A stretch of DNA of 64,000 bases from Gautieria morchelliformis (taxonomy: Eukaryota > Basidiomycota > Agaricomycetes > Gomphales > Gomphaceae), in contig WHVA01000272.1 in assembly GCA_015179125.1 (NCBI GenBank), positions 62,001 to 126,000 of the forward strand, written 5' to 3'. The notes under the pieces were generated by a model. That model worked only from the letters and a program-made list of their open reading frames with translations. It did not search any database and was not told the origin of the DNA. The translations under genes were made by a program, and so were the position numbers. This document shows positions 1 through 10,961 of this stretch, in pieces. Numbering within the stretch: position 1 is the first letter of the stretch; the number at the start of each line of letters is the position of its first letter.

Positions 1-1066
1 TCAATAAGACAGCGCGGCGGACGCAGAGAGCCGGGTGCAGAGCGCGCGACGCAGGACTGACGAAACAGGGGAGGGGCAGCGCAGAGCTAGTTCGTGTTGC
101 AACACGCCGCGTCCGTCCCTTTACCCACATCCGCTGCCCTGACACTGTCATGTCAACGTCGCCACACACCCGGCCCCCTGTCCTTATGTCAGTGGCAGGA
201 CCCTCCGGGTCGGCGCCATAAACCCCCTCCTATGGGGCCATGTGCGCGATCCAACCAACTTCGAGTCCATCAGTGTCCATCTCCCTCTGACACGCAGCAC
301 GCGCATCAGCTGCGGGGAGATATCGGGTCGTCCACTGAACATCAGGCGGCCTTGCCAATTGGCTAGCGTCGGCTCGATGCGAGGATCAAGTCAGCAGCCA
401 GTGAACACCTCGGAGCCCATTTCACGCCCAGTCTAACATCACGTCCGGCAGCGTGTCAAGGAGAGACTCCGACCGCCAGAGAGCTGTGAGCCGACGGTGG
501 GCGCTGGAGGTGGAGACAGGGTGCTCACGGAGAGCTGAAGACACAAAGATAGAAGTGAGGACGCATAGATCGGTGAGACGAGGTGGTAGACGGAGAGCAG
601 AGAACACAGGAGCTGAAGATAGAGGCAAGAACCCATAGCGGCACACAGGAACAGAGGGCCGTATAGCTCGCAGCCTCCACACCGTATGCGGCCCCTTTGT
701 CTGCCCCGCAGAAACGAAAGCGGGGGATAAGGAAGTCCCCATGTTGTCAGCGGCAAGATCTGATGGCCGATGTAGGGCGAGTGCATCGTGAGGAAGATGA
801 CGAAGGAGGGACGAGCGATGCGCTAGGGGCTAGAGAGAGCCAGCGCGAGAGAGACGTAGCTGTGTGCGAGTGACGGCTATAAGGAAAGCACATTGCCAGG
901 CAGGAAATAGAGTTGACTTTGTTGGCAAGTGAAGGACTGGACCACGGCAGTGTTGCAGACGACGCACCGTGACGACGCATGACGGACACACCCCAGGTAT
1001 ACCCGCCGTCCGCCACCAAAGCACTCACCTCCACTGAGCGACAATGTTCAAGAGCCAGCCGACCTG
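1..1066 (-). repeat. Left arm of ~1 kb GC-rich inverted repeat
   Basis: The reverse complement of this stretch matches 5986-7023 along its whole length with scattered substitutions and short indels. The match runs from the block around AACTAGCTCTGCGCTGCCCC (reverse complement of 75-95) to the block around GTCGCTCAGTGG near 1045. The repeat is cut by the window edge. Its open frames are not maintained between the two copies and contain no recognisable domain, so I treat it as non-coding repeat DNA of unknown class. Reading on the minus strand, a TATAAATG motif lies just upstream, at about 1083-1090. Confidence 0.8.
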
Positions 1067-1513
1067 ACGCCTGAATAGCGCATTTATAGCCCCACGGTCA
1101 GTGGACGACCTTCCTTCGGCGCGGGTGTTCCGCTGTGTCTGGGATTTCCCGGAACTGGCAGGATCGGCCCTGGACGCCACCCGCTGAAAGGAGGCAGTGC
1201 CGCGGGACAAAGGAAGGGGGACAAAGGACGACGCAAACCGAAGACAAATGCAAGATGAAAACGGAGGCCGGAGGGTGCATAAGTATGAGTAACCGCGCTC
1301 GAAGAAGATATCCTGGACACCATGAGCATACCTTTCAGCAGTGTCGATCGCCACAACTGCTCACGGCCCAGACGCTCCGACCACCCACCATCGCGGTGGC
1401 CTTTAGATGCTGCACCCTATGCGTGATCGCTGGAGAGTCCTAAAGATTCCACGCTGGCGCGGCGGTATACGTGGATCCAGCAGGGCGATGTACGGGGGAA
1501 GGGTGGGGAGGAA
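1067..1513. other. Spacer between repeat arm and Copia 1
   Basis: This 447-bp stretch has no equivalent on the right side of Copia 1. The open frames here are overlapping and GC-driven, with no domain I recognise. I see no gene or RNA in it. Confidence 0.5.
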
Positions 1514-1736
1514 TGTAGAACGAAGGAGATATAATAAACTGATATTCTACGATCTCAAGTAGATCGTTCTGCCTTTATATACAAAATATGATGTCCATTG
1601 TATTACCAATCTCTTCGAGCTGCTGTGCCGATGCGATGCCGGTGCACCAGCAACCCGGGGTCGAGAGCGATCTCCAACTTCCGGCTAAATGCGTGCCGGC
1701 TCTGCCTCGGCGGTGTCATCGTCCCGATTACTAACA
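1514..1736 (-). repeat. Copia 1 downstream (3') LTR
   Basis: 223 bp, TG..CA ends on the minus strand, with two mismatches to 5763-5985. The pol reading frame runs about 52 bp into this LTR before its stop at 1685-1687, so the last residues of Pol are encoded by LTR sequence. Confidence 0.95.
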
Positions 1737-4700
1737 CTCCCCCTCAGCGAGAAGTCCCTTCGGCAAAATCCTAATTTCCCTAATAGATACCTATGTTGCT
1801 GTAAATCCAATCCCTTTGTAAATATGTCCGCTACGTTCTCCTTCGTCGGTACGTACGTAAGTGATGCCTCGTGAGAGGCCACTTTCTCACGGATGAAGTG
1901 ATATGCGACATTGATGTGTTTGGTACGCGCATGATACGTTGCGTCATGCGATAGTGTAATGGCACCTAGATTGTCTGATCGAAGTGACGTGGGCTGGGCT
2001 TGATCTATTCCTAGCTCCTCGATGAAGCGCCTCAGCCAGATCAATTGCTTGGCGCCCTCGGTGAGTGCCATGTATTCGGCCTCCGTGGTAGATAGCGCGA
2101 TCGTTCGCTGCTTCTTCGAGCTCCATGCAATGGCTCCTCCTCCTAGTATAGCTACATAGCCGCTAATAGACAGTGCGTCGTTTCTATTAGCATAATCCGA
2201 GTCGACAAATATTTCGAGGTCGAGACCAGCGTCTTGTCGGAAGGTTATGCCGTCGTCACGTGACCCCTTGAGGTACCTGAGCGCATGCTTGATCGCCATC
2301 CAGTGCTCGGCTCCGTAAGTAGTAGTGAATTGGCTCAGATGTTGTACGGTAAAGGCCAAATCAGGTCGCGTGCTGAGTGCTGCATACATTAGTGATCCGA
2401 TTGCCTTAGCATAGGGTACTTCGGTAGTTGGACCTGTTGAGTCCATAGGTGTCGTGAGTTTGATCATTTTATGCAGAGGTGTAGATACGGAATGTGCCGT
2501 AGCCATGTTGAATCGATCGAGTATGATGTCGATGTAATGTCCTTGAGACATGATCAGTGTTCCCTCATCTCTGTTCCTCTCGACTCTAATTCCCAAGATT
2601 TTCTTCATTTCTCCTAAATCTGTTAGAGGGAATTTTCCATGAAGCTCCCCCTTGAGCTTAACCATCCCTCCTTTGGAATCAGCAAATAGTCCGAAGTCAT
2701 CCACGTATACTGATATGACTTCGATTGAGTCCTTATCTTGCCTGATGTAGACGCATTCATCGGCTGTACTTTGATGGAAGCCGAGGTCGAGTAGTAATTT
2801 GCGTAAGCGTTGATGCCAAGCCCGTCCCGATTGCTTGAGTCCGTAGAGTGCTCTGTATATTCTTAGAACGCGTCCAGATCCATCATCAAAACCGTCGGGC
2901 TGGCGCATGTAGATCTCCTCATCTATGGTTGAATTGAGGTAGGCGCCTTTGACATCCATCATTTCGATTTCCCAATCGAGTGTGTTTGCGATGGCTAGTA
3001 GAACACGTAGTGAATCGAATTTGACCACGGGTGAAGTTATTTCGTAGTAATCCATCCCTGGCCTCTGTGTGAATCCTTGAGCCACAACCCTTGCTTTAGC
3101 CTTATTGAATTGCCATCCGGTTGCGTTTTGACAGCATATACCCATCGGCAACCAATAGCTACTCGTCCGGGTGGTAGTTCTGTTAATTCCCATGTTCCTA
3201 ATGTCTTGTGTTGATCCATTTCAATTTCCATCGCTTTCTCCCAGATCAGTGCATCATCACATGATACCGCCGCTCTGTAATTCTCAGGTTCAGTGACGAT
3301 TTCTCTCGTTATGTAAACCTGCTCGGTGCGTCCTGAATCATTCAGTTTCCGATAATCCGGTCTTTGAGTGATACGCGCGCTCCTTCGAATCTGTGGAGCT
3401 GGCGCTTGTTCAGGTGGATCAGGAACGGGCATCGTCTGGGGTGATGACATCTGCGGGGTAGATGGGATCGGGTCCGGCACATGCTCGCGTGGTGAGTGCT
3501 CCCCCTCGAGCGGTGCCGTGTCGTCATCGTCGTTATCTGGGATAGGGTAGAGTTTGTTGTCGTTTTCATCGAATGTAATATTTCTCGAAATTTGAACATG
3601 CTTTGAGGCTTTATTGTAATACCTCCAGGCTTTTGCATGTTCTGCTACTCCGACGAAGATATGTTCTTCTGCCTTTGGATCAAGTCTGGCTCGACGTTGA
3701 TCCGGCACCATAACCCAGCAATTTGTCCCAAATTCTTCTAGACGTGCTATGTTCGGCTTCTTGCCGAATAGTGCCTGGAACGGCATTGCGTCATCTCCAA
3801 GCGCTCGGGTGGGTGATCGGTTTTTGATATAACACGCGTAAGCCACAGCCTCGGGCCAGAGTATTTTTGGCAGGTTCTTGGCAAAGATCATTGCCCATGC
3901 GTGCTTGAGTAAGGTCCGGTTGAGTCGTTCGGCGATTCCATTCTTGGCTGGGGAGTATGGGGCTGTGGTCTCCATGATAATGCCATATTTTGCACAAAAT
4001 TCCTTGAAAATTTTATTGACATATTCCCCTCCATTATCTGAGCGAAACCTTTTTAGTTTCTGACCTGTTTGGGTCTCGAGGAATGCCTTGTACGTCTCGA
4101 AGTGTTTGAGCGCTTCATCTTTGGTGCTCCCAGTGAAAGAATAAAAGTATTTTTCACGTGATGGTCCCTTGGTCTGGGCAGGCCCCCATACATCGGATAC
4201 TGTCAGGTCACCGACCTGATCGACAGTGTCCTCGGCTCTCTTGGGGAATGGCTCCACATGCCGTTTGCCTTGTATGCATGCTTTACACTGACTTGGCTCT
4301 TTTGACTCGTCGATCTCGAGTCCAGTAACTAGGTCGTTAGATTTCAACAATTTTATAGAGTTTATGTTGACGTGCCCTAGTATCCTGTGCCATTTGTCCC
4401 ATGACCGTCCTTTTGCCGCTGCGGCAAAGTCCCGTGCCTCGATTGATCGAGTGACCCGTGCCTTCATACAGAATAGCCTCCCACGCTTCTGTCCCTGTGA
4501 CAAGGTAACTCCGGCACGTGATTTGAATTCGACGCCGGTGCCTGAAAATGTGGCCGTGTTGCCCTTATCAGTTAGACGCCCCACGCTGATAAGGTTGTTC
4601 GGCACATCTGGTGCATGCTTGACGTCACGTAGTTCGATCGTGTTCGTCTTGGTGCCGATCTTGAATTCCATGTATATAGTGCCTCGGCCTTGTGTATGTA

Positions 4701-4770
4701 GTACCGCACCGGGTGAAATTCCTTCAATTTCTGATGGTTCCTCGGCATAGCTAGCGAAATCGTTTCGGCT
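1685..4770 (-). pseudogene. Copia 1 pol (protease C-term, integrase, RT, RNase H), broken
   Basis: This is the polyprotein that would copy the element RNA and insert it into DNA. After the TGA at 4771-4773 the frame continues through the end of protease and a GAG-pre-integrase segment (HRILGH, CKACIQGK) into integrase. Integrase D, D and E are visible in SDVWGP, RSDNGGEY and KNGIAERLNRT. Integrase has lost about 15 residues between YFYSF and TKDEAL, where relatives have a longer core strand. Around 3110 a single missing base shifts the frame just before AKARVVAQGF of reverse transcriptase. RT then runs intact through MDVKGAYLN, LYGLKQSGRAWH and the catalytic YVDD. Copia-type RNase H follows (DSDYANRNDALSISGYV, STTEAEYMAL, SDNLGAITLS). 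RT and RNase H look almost undamaged, in keeping with the young LTRs. Confidence 0.92.
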
Positions 4771-5672
4771 TCAAGCTATATGTGTTGTTGCCGCTGAATC
4801 GGCTAGCCAGTCGGATGCAGATATAGCACTGTATGCTACCTCCTTAGATACAAATGCGAAGTCCTTTTCTTCCGCTTGTTTGACTGTTTCTTTATTCCCT
4901 GATTTGAACCATTTCAGTGCTTGGCCCTCCTTGCCACCACCTTTCGCCCAACAGTCCTTCACATAATGACCCTTCTTGCCACAATTTCGGCATTTTCCCT
5001 TTGTTGCTCCTGAGTCATCTTTCCTGGGCTTGTGATGTTGTTGCGCCTTAGGCGCCGTCTGCCATGCCGATCCGGCTTTCTGTGCTCGATCCTCATCGAG
5101 GACCCGAGCTATTAATATATCAGCTGTTGTCCCGGCTCCACTGGCGTTTACTGCCGTAATAAACGCCGACCAAGAATCTGGTAATGACATCAGCAACGTG
5201 TTCGAGAACTCGGTGTCACTGATGTAATGTCCCCGCGCATTCAGTTCCTGTTGAATGCCGCGGAGCTTGCGTGCGTGCTCCTCCATGTTCGCGCCGTCCT
5301 CGGCAAGCGTCCGGAAGAAATCTCTTCGGAGATTTACAATCCCTACGGCTCCCTTAGATTCGAATATCGCTTGTAAACTAGTCCATACAGCAAATGCAGA
5401 CATCGTCTGATTGATGTAAACTAGTTGTTCATCGGCGACTCTAAGGCAAATCTCTTTTCTAGCTTTCTTGTCCTTCCTTCTCCAGTTGTCGATTTCCTGC
5501 TGCTCGGTCGCAGTGACGTTGTCGGCATCTGCCGGTCTCGGTTCCGTCTCCCTGCCGATAGCCACGTCCCACAGATCTAAATCATCGAGTATCCACTCGA
5601 GCCGCCGGCGCCACGCCGCGTAATTATCCCGTTCAAGGGGTCGATCTTGTACGTGTTGTTGCTACTCGACAT
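4771..5672 (-). pseudogene. Copia 1 gag and start of protease, broken
   Basis: This is a Copia-type Gag (UBN2-like) that would form the particle and bind RNA. The ATG at 5670-5672 opens MSSSNNTYKIDPLNG, and one base is then missing near 5634, so Gag only becomes readable again in another frame (ITR instead of DNY). The body contains the usual motifs LRRDFFRTL, MEEHARKLRGI, LLMSLPDSWSAFI and LDEDRA. A complete CX2CX4HX4C knuckle follows (CRNCGKKGHYVKDC, about 4955-4996). The protease starts SDWLADSAATTHIA and is cut by TGA at 4771-4773. The related element at 29.3-30.3 kb has an arginine codon there, so this is a CGA-to-TGA change. Confidence 0.92.
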
Positions 5673-5750
5673 CGTCGATCGGTTATTGAGTCGTTGGAGT
5701 ATAGAGCGTAGTTGGAGTAAGCTAGATCTGTAGGAGTTTAGTTATGGCCG

Positions 5751-5762
5751 GGGCCCATAACC
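5751..5762 (-). promoter_or_regulatory. Copia 1 primer-binding site (half-tRNA iMet)
   Basis: The minus strand reads GGTTATGGGCCC immediately inside the upstream LTR. This is the complement of GGGCCCAUAACC, the anticodon arm of eukaryotic initiator tRNA-Met, not of a tRNA 3' CCA end. Drosophila copia and yeast Ty5 are the known precedents for priming by an internal initiator-tRNA fragment. The same 12-mer lies at the equivalent place in Copia 2 (30331-30342). Confidence 0.85.
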
Positions 5763-5985
5763 TGTAGAACGAAGGAGATATAATAAACTGATATACTACG
5801 ATCTCAAGTAGATCGTTCTGCCTTTATATACAAAATATGATGTCCATTGTATTACCAATCTCTTCGAGCTGCTGTGCCGATGCGATGCCGGTGCACCAGC
5901 AACCCGGGGTCGAGAGCGATCTCGAACTTCCGGCTAAATGCGTGCCGGCTCTGCCTCGGCGGTGTCATCGTCCCGATTACTAACA
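5763..5985 (-). repeat. Copia 1 upstream (5') LTR
   Basis: 223 bp, beginning TGTTAGTAATCGGG at 5985 and ending at 5763 on the minus strand. It differs from 1514-1736 by two bases. Confidence 0.95.
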
Positions 5986-7023
5986 GGGTGGCGGGTACCT
6001 TGTACAGGGCAGTCGCTCAGTGGGGGTGAATGCTTTGGTGGGGGCGGTGGGAGTGCCTGTGGGGTGTGTCCGTCGTGCGTCGTGCATCGTCTGCAACACT
6101 GACATGGTCCACTGCCTTTCCAACAAAGTCGACCCCATTTCCTGGCCGGCAATGTGCGTTCCCTATAGCCTTCACTCGCACACCCACTTGTTCTCTTGCC
6201 TTTCGTCTCTCTAGCGCGGGCTCTCTCTAGCTCCTAGCGCATCTCTCCGAGTCCCGATCCCTTCTCCCTGCCGCCGACACCGTTGGGACTTCCTTATCCT
6301 CCGCTTCCGTTTCTGCCTGACAAGGCAGACAGAGGGGCCGGATACGGTATGGCGGCTGCGAGCCATAGAGCCCTCTGCTCCTGTTTGCCGCTATGGGTTC
6401 TTGCCTCTATCTTCAGCTCCTGTGTTCTCGGCTCTCCGTCTCCCACGTAGTCTCACCGACCTATGTGTCCTCACTTCTATCTTTCTAGTCTGTGTCTCCA
6501 CCTCCAGCGCCCTTCACCCGCCCCTTCGCCGGCTCAGCTCTCGCGGCAGTCGGGAGTCTCTCTTCGACACGCTGCCGGACGTGATGTTAGTCTGGGTGCG
6601 GTGCTGTGGGCTCCGGGGTGTTCACTGGCTGCTGACTTGATCCTCCCATCGAGCCGACGCTAGCCAATTACCAAGGCCGCCTGCTGTTCAGTGGACTCCC
6701 CAGAGCTGGTGCGCGTGCTGCATGTCGGAGGGGGATGGACAGTGATAGCCTTGAAGCTGGTTGGAGCGTGCACATGGCCCCAGGACGGGTTTATGACGCC
6801 GGCCAGAGGGTTCTGCGACCGACATGGGGACAGGCGCGGGGACGGGTGTGTGGCGACGTTAACATGGCAGTCTCAGGGCAGCGGATGGGGGTAAAGGGAC
6901 GGACGCCAAGATGGGAGAGTTACAAGACGAACTAGCTCTGCGCTGCCCCTCCCCTGTGTCGCCAGTCCTGCGTTGCGCTGTTTGCACCGGGGTCTTTGCG
7001 TCCGTCGCGCTGTCTTACTGATG
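5986..7023 (+). repeat. Right arm of ~1 kb GC-rich inverted repeat
   Basis: Inverted copy of 1-1066. It begins directly at the end of Copia 1, with no spacer, and runs to the point where the left copy leaves the window. It shares with the left copy the blocks around GTCGCTCAGTGG (6010-6021), TTCTTGCCTCTATCTTCAGC (6399-6418) and the segment at 6841-7000. No maintained reading frame. Confidence 0.8.
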
Positions 7024-7080
7024 CTCTGCGCTCTGTGATCTGTGCTCTGTGCTCTGTGATCTGTGCTCTGTGATCTGTAT
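7024..7080 (+). repeat. Short tandem repeat, CTCTGTGATCTGTG-type
   Basis: About four imperfect copies of a 14-bp unit built from GCTCTGTG and ATCTGT, at the outer end of the inverted-repeat arm. Confidence 0.8.
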
Positions 7081-7437
7081 AACGATGTCTCCGTAGTTCT
7101 GCTGCTCTGCTATTCGATAGCACTCCCCAGCATATATATTGCAAAAAAGCTACCTTCCACTTTCGCCCTAGCGCACATTCTGTAACCAAGTGGCACTGGT
7201 CGGTTAATTATCGCTCCAGTATTAGACGTTGAATGGATGAAACCCAGGATTATGACATGCATCATAGAGAATATGGATTTAATTTCAAAGGAGTGACCGA
7301 GAATTCAACTGTTTTAGTTACAAATATACACATGCATGGTGTGGTGATCATAAGTAGAATAGCGAGAAATACATGCATCTGACCCACACATTCTCTAGTT
7401 GACATTTTGCCATATGCTGAGGAGAGCTATGCGCGGA
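7081..7437. other. No feature seen
   Basis: Mixed-composition sequence with no long open frame, repeat match or RNA signature that I can recognise. Confidence 0.5.
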
Positions 7438-7619
7438 CGCCCGAAGCATTGTCAGATTGTATTGTCGAGCCGCCAGTTCGGGGCCTGCGCCAGAACATGA
7501 AGAAACTGATCGTGTCCTAGAATGCGAGAAGATTACTCCAGGTACAACCTCGCAGCTATTCGACCTACCCTGTTAACGCCCAGGACAAGGAATCCAACCA
7601 AGGGGGCTAGAGAATGTGT

Positions 7620-9030
7620 TTAACACAGCAGAGACAAAGACGCAGCAAGAGTCAACATACTAGCAGCTTGTAAGATATCAACCCATATCGGTACACCAAA
7701 TTCAACAGATGTCGGTACACCGGGCTCAACAGATATCGGTACACCGAGCTCAAAAACGCCTTCTCCAGTAGGCTGTCCCCTCGGAGACACCAGTATGCTA
7801 ACCCCATGCGCACTATGTGCAGGCAGAGCCATTGAGGATGGTACATGTGTGTGTGGGAAGATTATCAGACGTACGCTGCCACGACGATGCGATACAAACC
7901 GAACACGACACTGAACAAAATAACGCGCAATAGGATAGAAAGCGGGACCACGGCATTTTTCTGCCAGCCTGTGCCTGAGTGTCGGAAGACCTTCCAGTGC
8001 CTGTACAACATCCTTACGATGAGCACTTCGTTGATTGGGTTCAATCGTGGACAATAATCAGTAACAGGTGTGAAGGTTCATTTGTATCTCTTACCGTCGA
8101 AAACCATAGCCATCATCAATAGCGCAAGCGTTGCACCAGAAACAGCTCGAATTCTGTAGTTCCGATAATTAGTGCGTGGCAGGCACCAAAGGTGAGGAGT
8201 ATTGCTTACAGAGGATTGAGCAGGATCACGGCGCAATAAAAATTTGTTGGTATACTTCGTTGTAGATGAGAACCCATAACAACAACCTCGCCCATCCCAG
8301 GCTATGTAATGTATCGCTGAGCATAAGGTTACATAATGGTTGCCTCATTGGTGCTTACGACAACGGAAGGGAGCGTGAAAACCATGAAAAGTATGTATGG
8401 CATAAGAAGAAGCTGCCGAAATATCAGTGAGACGCAGAACAACTGTGATGGATAGCACAATTGTACCGCATATGTCACCCAACGGGCCTGCTTGATACCC
8501 TTGGCGGAATCGCCACGAATGGATGCACGAAGACTAAGCCAGAGCTTGAAAGAAGAAACCTCATGACTCGAATAAGGATGAGGTGACAGGGGATATACCT
8601 GTGCGACGAGAGCTAATGTGGAACCCGTCGTCATAACCTGTGCACCTTGGGTTAATGCAGCCTGTAGCACACATATACTCGAAGTCACTATTCCAAGTGA
8701 GTTGTCGACAGTGTTGCCGTCGGTACCACGATAGAGTCTGGAGGTGAAATGCGCGAGGAAGCACGAAGTAAGTCATCTCAATGGAACTCTCCACAGAAAT
8801 AGGACTACCAACAAGATCGAGAACACAATACTGGAAAATATCCAAGTAAGGCAGAAGTTCAAAAATGTGGGGTCGCGGTTGACTTTTCGAGAGAACACGG
8901 CGAATACAAGAAGGGCAACCATTCCAATATGTCCGCCTGCGATTTGCAAAGCCAAGAAGACAGTCTGGCTTCTTCGGAGAGCTGCCGAAGGTCCTGTGAA
9001 TGACGATACAGCGTGGTGTCGAACAATTGA
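7620..9030 (-). CDS. Putative seven-helix membrane protein, 8 exons
   Basis: Eight exons joined by seven GT..AG introns of 54-75 nt keep one frame to a TAA at 7620-7622. Exons: about 9000-8813, 8737-8599, 8544-8467, 8412-8359, 8301-8210, 8153-8095, 8025-7875, 7812-7620. Hydrophobic segments include GHIGMVALLVFAVFS, FCLTWIFSSIVFSIL, MTTGSTLALVAQ, LLLMPYILFMVFTLP, ALLMMAMVF and LSILLRVILFSVVFGLY. The phrases NRDPTFLNFCLTWIF, NFYCAVILLNP and RMLYRHWKVFR resemble a family of uncharacterised Agaricomycete seven-helix membrane proteins as I remember them. The last exon holds a triplicated GVPI/GVPT-type segment. No ATG is in frame for the first exon and a TAG lies upstream, so the 5' end is unresolved and the gene may be 5'-truncated. 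Membrane location is inferred from hydrophobicity; function is unknown. Confidence 0.68.
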
Positions 9031-9117
9031 CACATACAGGCGCTATCGCGACGAATCTCCTGAACAATTGCCGCAGCCGCGGGCTGGAGATCAAGTTGGA
9101 AGTCTATTTTGATTCCG

Positions 9118-9576
9118 TCAAGGCGACATTGATTGGTTTCCGCTGCAACACACGATTAGAGCGCCAAGCTGATTATTCGTTAGTAAACATACTATCCAAA
9201 AGGACTTGTACAGCGGCCGCATCCTGAGGCGTCTTAGTTTGACACACTAGACAATTGCCTTGGGCCCGAAGAAAGGGAACTGTGCAACCACAATGCGGAG
9301 TGGTGCAACTGGCTTCCATTGCTTGAAAATTGGCGCATAGAGGTTGGCACTAGTAGATAAGGTAAGACGATAAGTGACAATGAGGGAGATCACTCGCATC
9401 TGTCGTATTTGAAGAATTTGACTGCCTCGAGGAGAGTGACGAACTGACCGTGTCCGAACGTGCAGTAACTGTCCGTCCTGATCAGTGAATGGGCTCAATA
9501 AGAATGACTTGTGGCACGAAGGCTAACCACAGCCTGAAAACAGTGCTAGAAAACATAACAGGGGTGTGAAAAACAT
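9118..9576 (-). CDS. Possible small secreted cysteine-rich protein
   Basis: An ATG at 9574-9576 opens MFFTPLLCFLALFSGC, which looks like a secretion signal. A candidate intron (GTTAGC..ATCAG, ~50 nt) leads into a Ser/Thr-rich stretch (SSSLSSRQSNSSNTTDAS). Further on comes a cysteine-rich block, CQPLC, SCTTPHCGC and GNCLVCQ, then DAAAVQVLLD. The spacing recalls small secreted fungal proteins. The junction between the Ser-rich and Cys-rich parts does not resolve into a normal-sized intron in phase, and the last candidate intron is only 24 nt although it has GTATGT, CTAAC and CAG signals. It may be decayed or misread. It lies directly upstream of the seven-helix gene on the same strand. Function unknown. 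Confidence 0.35.
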
Positions 9577-9842
9577 CGTCGTCCTGCGACAGTTCAGATT
9601 AAAGTGACGTGTTGGCGTAAGTAGTATGCCTCACTAAGCGCCGATCAGACGCAGGAGACCATCAGCTGAGAGCGGTGAGACCTCAGCTGTGTGGTGTATT
9701 TACGTGGATTCTTATTGGATCGGAAGGTAAGTATACGAGTGTCAGATTGTCAACCTGAAGGCTCAAATGTTCATGTCGTACCCTGGCTGGCCCATCGAAG
9801 TTCTTTGGTTCTTGAGTGGCTAATAAAGATACTTGATGTTAT
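9577..9842. other. No feature seen
   Basis: Presumed 5' region of the possible secreted-protein gene. I see no repeat match and no further ORF of note. Confidence 0.4.
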
Positions 9843-9897
9843 GAAGTTGTGAACTTGACAGGATACATAGTATAGATCCTGTCAATTTCACAACATC
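9843..9897. repeat. 22-bp inverted repeat (hairpin)
   Basis: Arms 9843-9864 and 9876-9897 are complementary at 20 of 22 positions, around an 11-base spacer. The core is TTGACAGGAT / ATCCTGTCAA. No poly-T tail or gene end adjoins it. It could be the footprint of a small foldback element. Confidence 0.75.
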
Positions 9898-10609
9898 AAT
9901 ATTGCCTTGCAATTGCTCTCCATGTCTATCCCAATCTCCAAGCTCACGACTTTGCCCATCGCTGTGACCGTCGTCGATGACACACCCTCGCGTTCGTCGA
10001 AGAGCTCGTGCGTGCTACCAATATTAAGTCAGGTGAGCACCATGATGTTCTCGTTGTTGCTGCTGTTTCTCTGCTCGCTGCTATTCTCTTACACCCCCGG
10101 CTACTCGTGCGAGATCACGTGACGCGGTCACCAATATAGTAGTCTGAGTTCGAAGGGAAACCCTATCAGTTTCTACTCAGGTACGTACTGCTAGATACTC
10201 ACCGAGCAGACAGTAATCTTATCAGTTACTGCTTCGAACCCAGTGCTGCGCGTGACACCCATGCCTCCATCAACGCCACAATCCCCCAAAAATAACCCTC
10301 CCCCCACTCCTCTCCACGCTACCCGCCTTGCTGCGGGGCAGGATAGCGCTCGCGGCTACCCTTGATGCCGTGCATCCTGCAAGGCTTGTCCATGCTGTTA
10401 TGGAGTTTCGGGGGACGTTGAGAGCTGGGGGTGTTGGCGCTGTGGGATTGTTGGAGTTTACGAGTGTAGGTGGTGGCGGTGGCGGCGCGTGTGGGTGCAT
10501 ATGTGCATCTTCGGCGCCTCTGGCTGCGTCTTCGGTTCCCACGCCTTATGTGCCTGTGCCTGTGCCTGCTTCTGCTGCTTCCTCTTCGGTTGGCTTCTCG
10601 TCTTCTGCG
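9898..10609. other. No recognised gene
   Basis: Short open frames on both strands (for example 9907-10122 plus) have no domain I recognise. The stretch lies between the host-gene-like region and a dispersed repeat. Confidence 0.45.
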
Positions 10610-10955
10610 TCTTCATATAAATATGCTCCCCACACTTGTTCATCTGCGTCTGGTCCGACTCCCGTGCCTCCGTTTCCATCCGCTCGCCCTGCTACGTCCT
10701 CAGCTGCGTCCGTCCCTTCATCGTCTGCTGCGTCGTCCACTTGCGTTCCGTCTTCTGCTCCTGCATATAACTCTGCGCCTGCCTCGTCTGCTCCTTCATC
10801 TTACCCGTCTACTTCTGCTACGGCTCCTTCCTCCGCGCATGCTCCCTTCCCTTCTCCCGATCCTGCCCCGTCCCCCTACATGGTCCAAGTCTACGTCTCC
10901 CCCTCCGTCTCCTGCTCCATATTCATGGTCTTTATCATGTCTATGGCCCACCTTT
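10610..10955 (+). repeat. Dispersed Ser/Ala/Pro-coding GC-rich repeat, copy 1
   Basis: About 345 bp that match the reverse complement of 56808-57146 at high identity. The shared start is TCATATAAATATGCTCCCCA, which contains a TATA-like motif, and the shared end is TCTATGGCCCACC. Several frames stay open because the sequence is dominated by CT-rich triplets, so the predicted Ser/Ala/Pro-rich proteins are not convincing. Copy 1 abuts the truncated membrane-protein pseudogene. Confidence 0.75.
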
Positions 10956-10961
10956 AATCTC

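Larger units (their letters stand above)
1514..5985 (-). mobile_element. Copia 1: degenerate Ty1/Copia LTR retrotransposon
   Basis: A complete but inactive Ty1/Copia element of 4472 bp on the minus strand. It has two 223-bp LTRs (5763-5985 upstream, 1514-1736 downstream) that begin TGTTAG and end CTACA. A primer site adjoins the upstream LTR and a purine tract (GAGGGGGAG, reverse complement of 1737-1745) adjoins the downstream LTR. The internal order is Gag with zinc knuckle, protease, integrase, reverse transcriptase, RNase H, which is the Copia order. By eye the LTRs differ at only two positions, so the insertion is fairly recent. Even so, the coding region has at least two frameshifts, one stop and an internal deletion. 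The flanking pentamers (AGGAA at 1509-1513, GGGTG at 5986-5990) do not match, so no target duplication remains. Confidence 0.93.

Noticed and set aside
26..1354. Several overlapping 60-115 codon frames in the first 1.4 kb
   Set aside because: They lie in a GC-rich repeat whose second copy (5986-7023) does not keep the frames.
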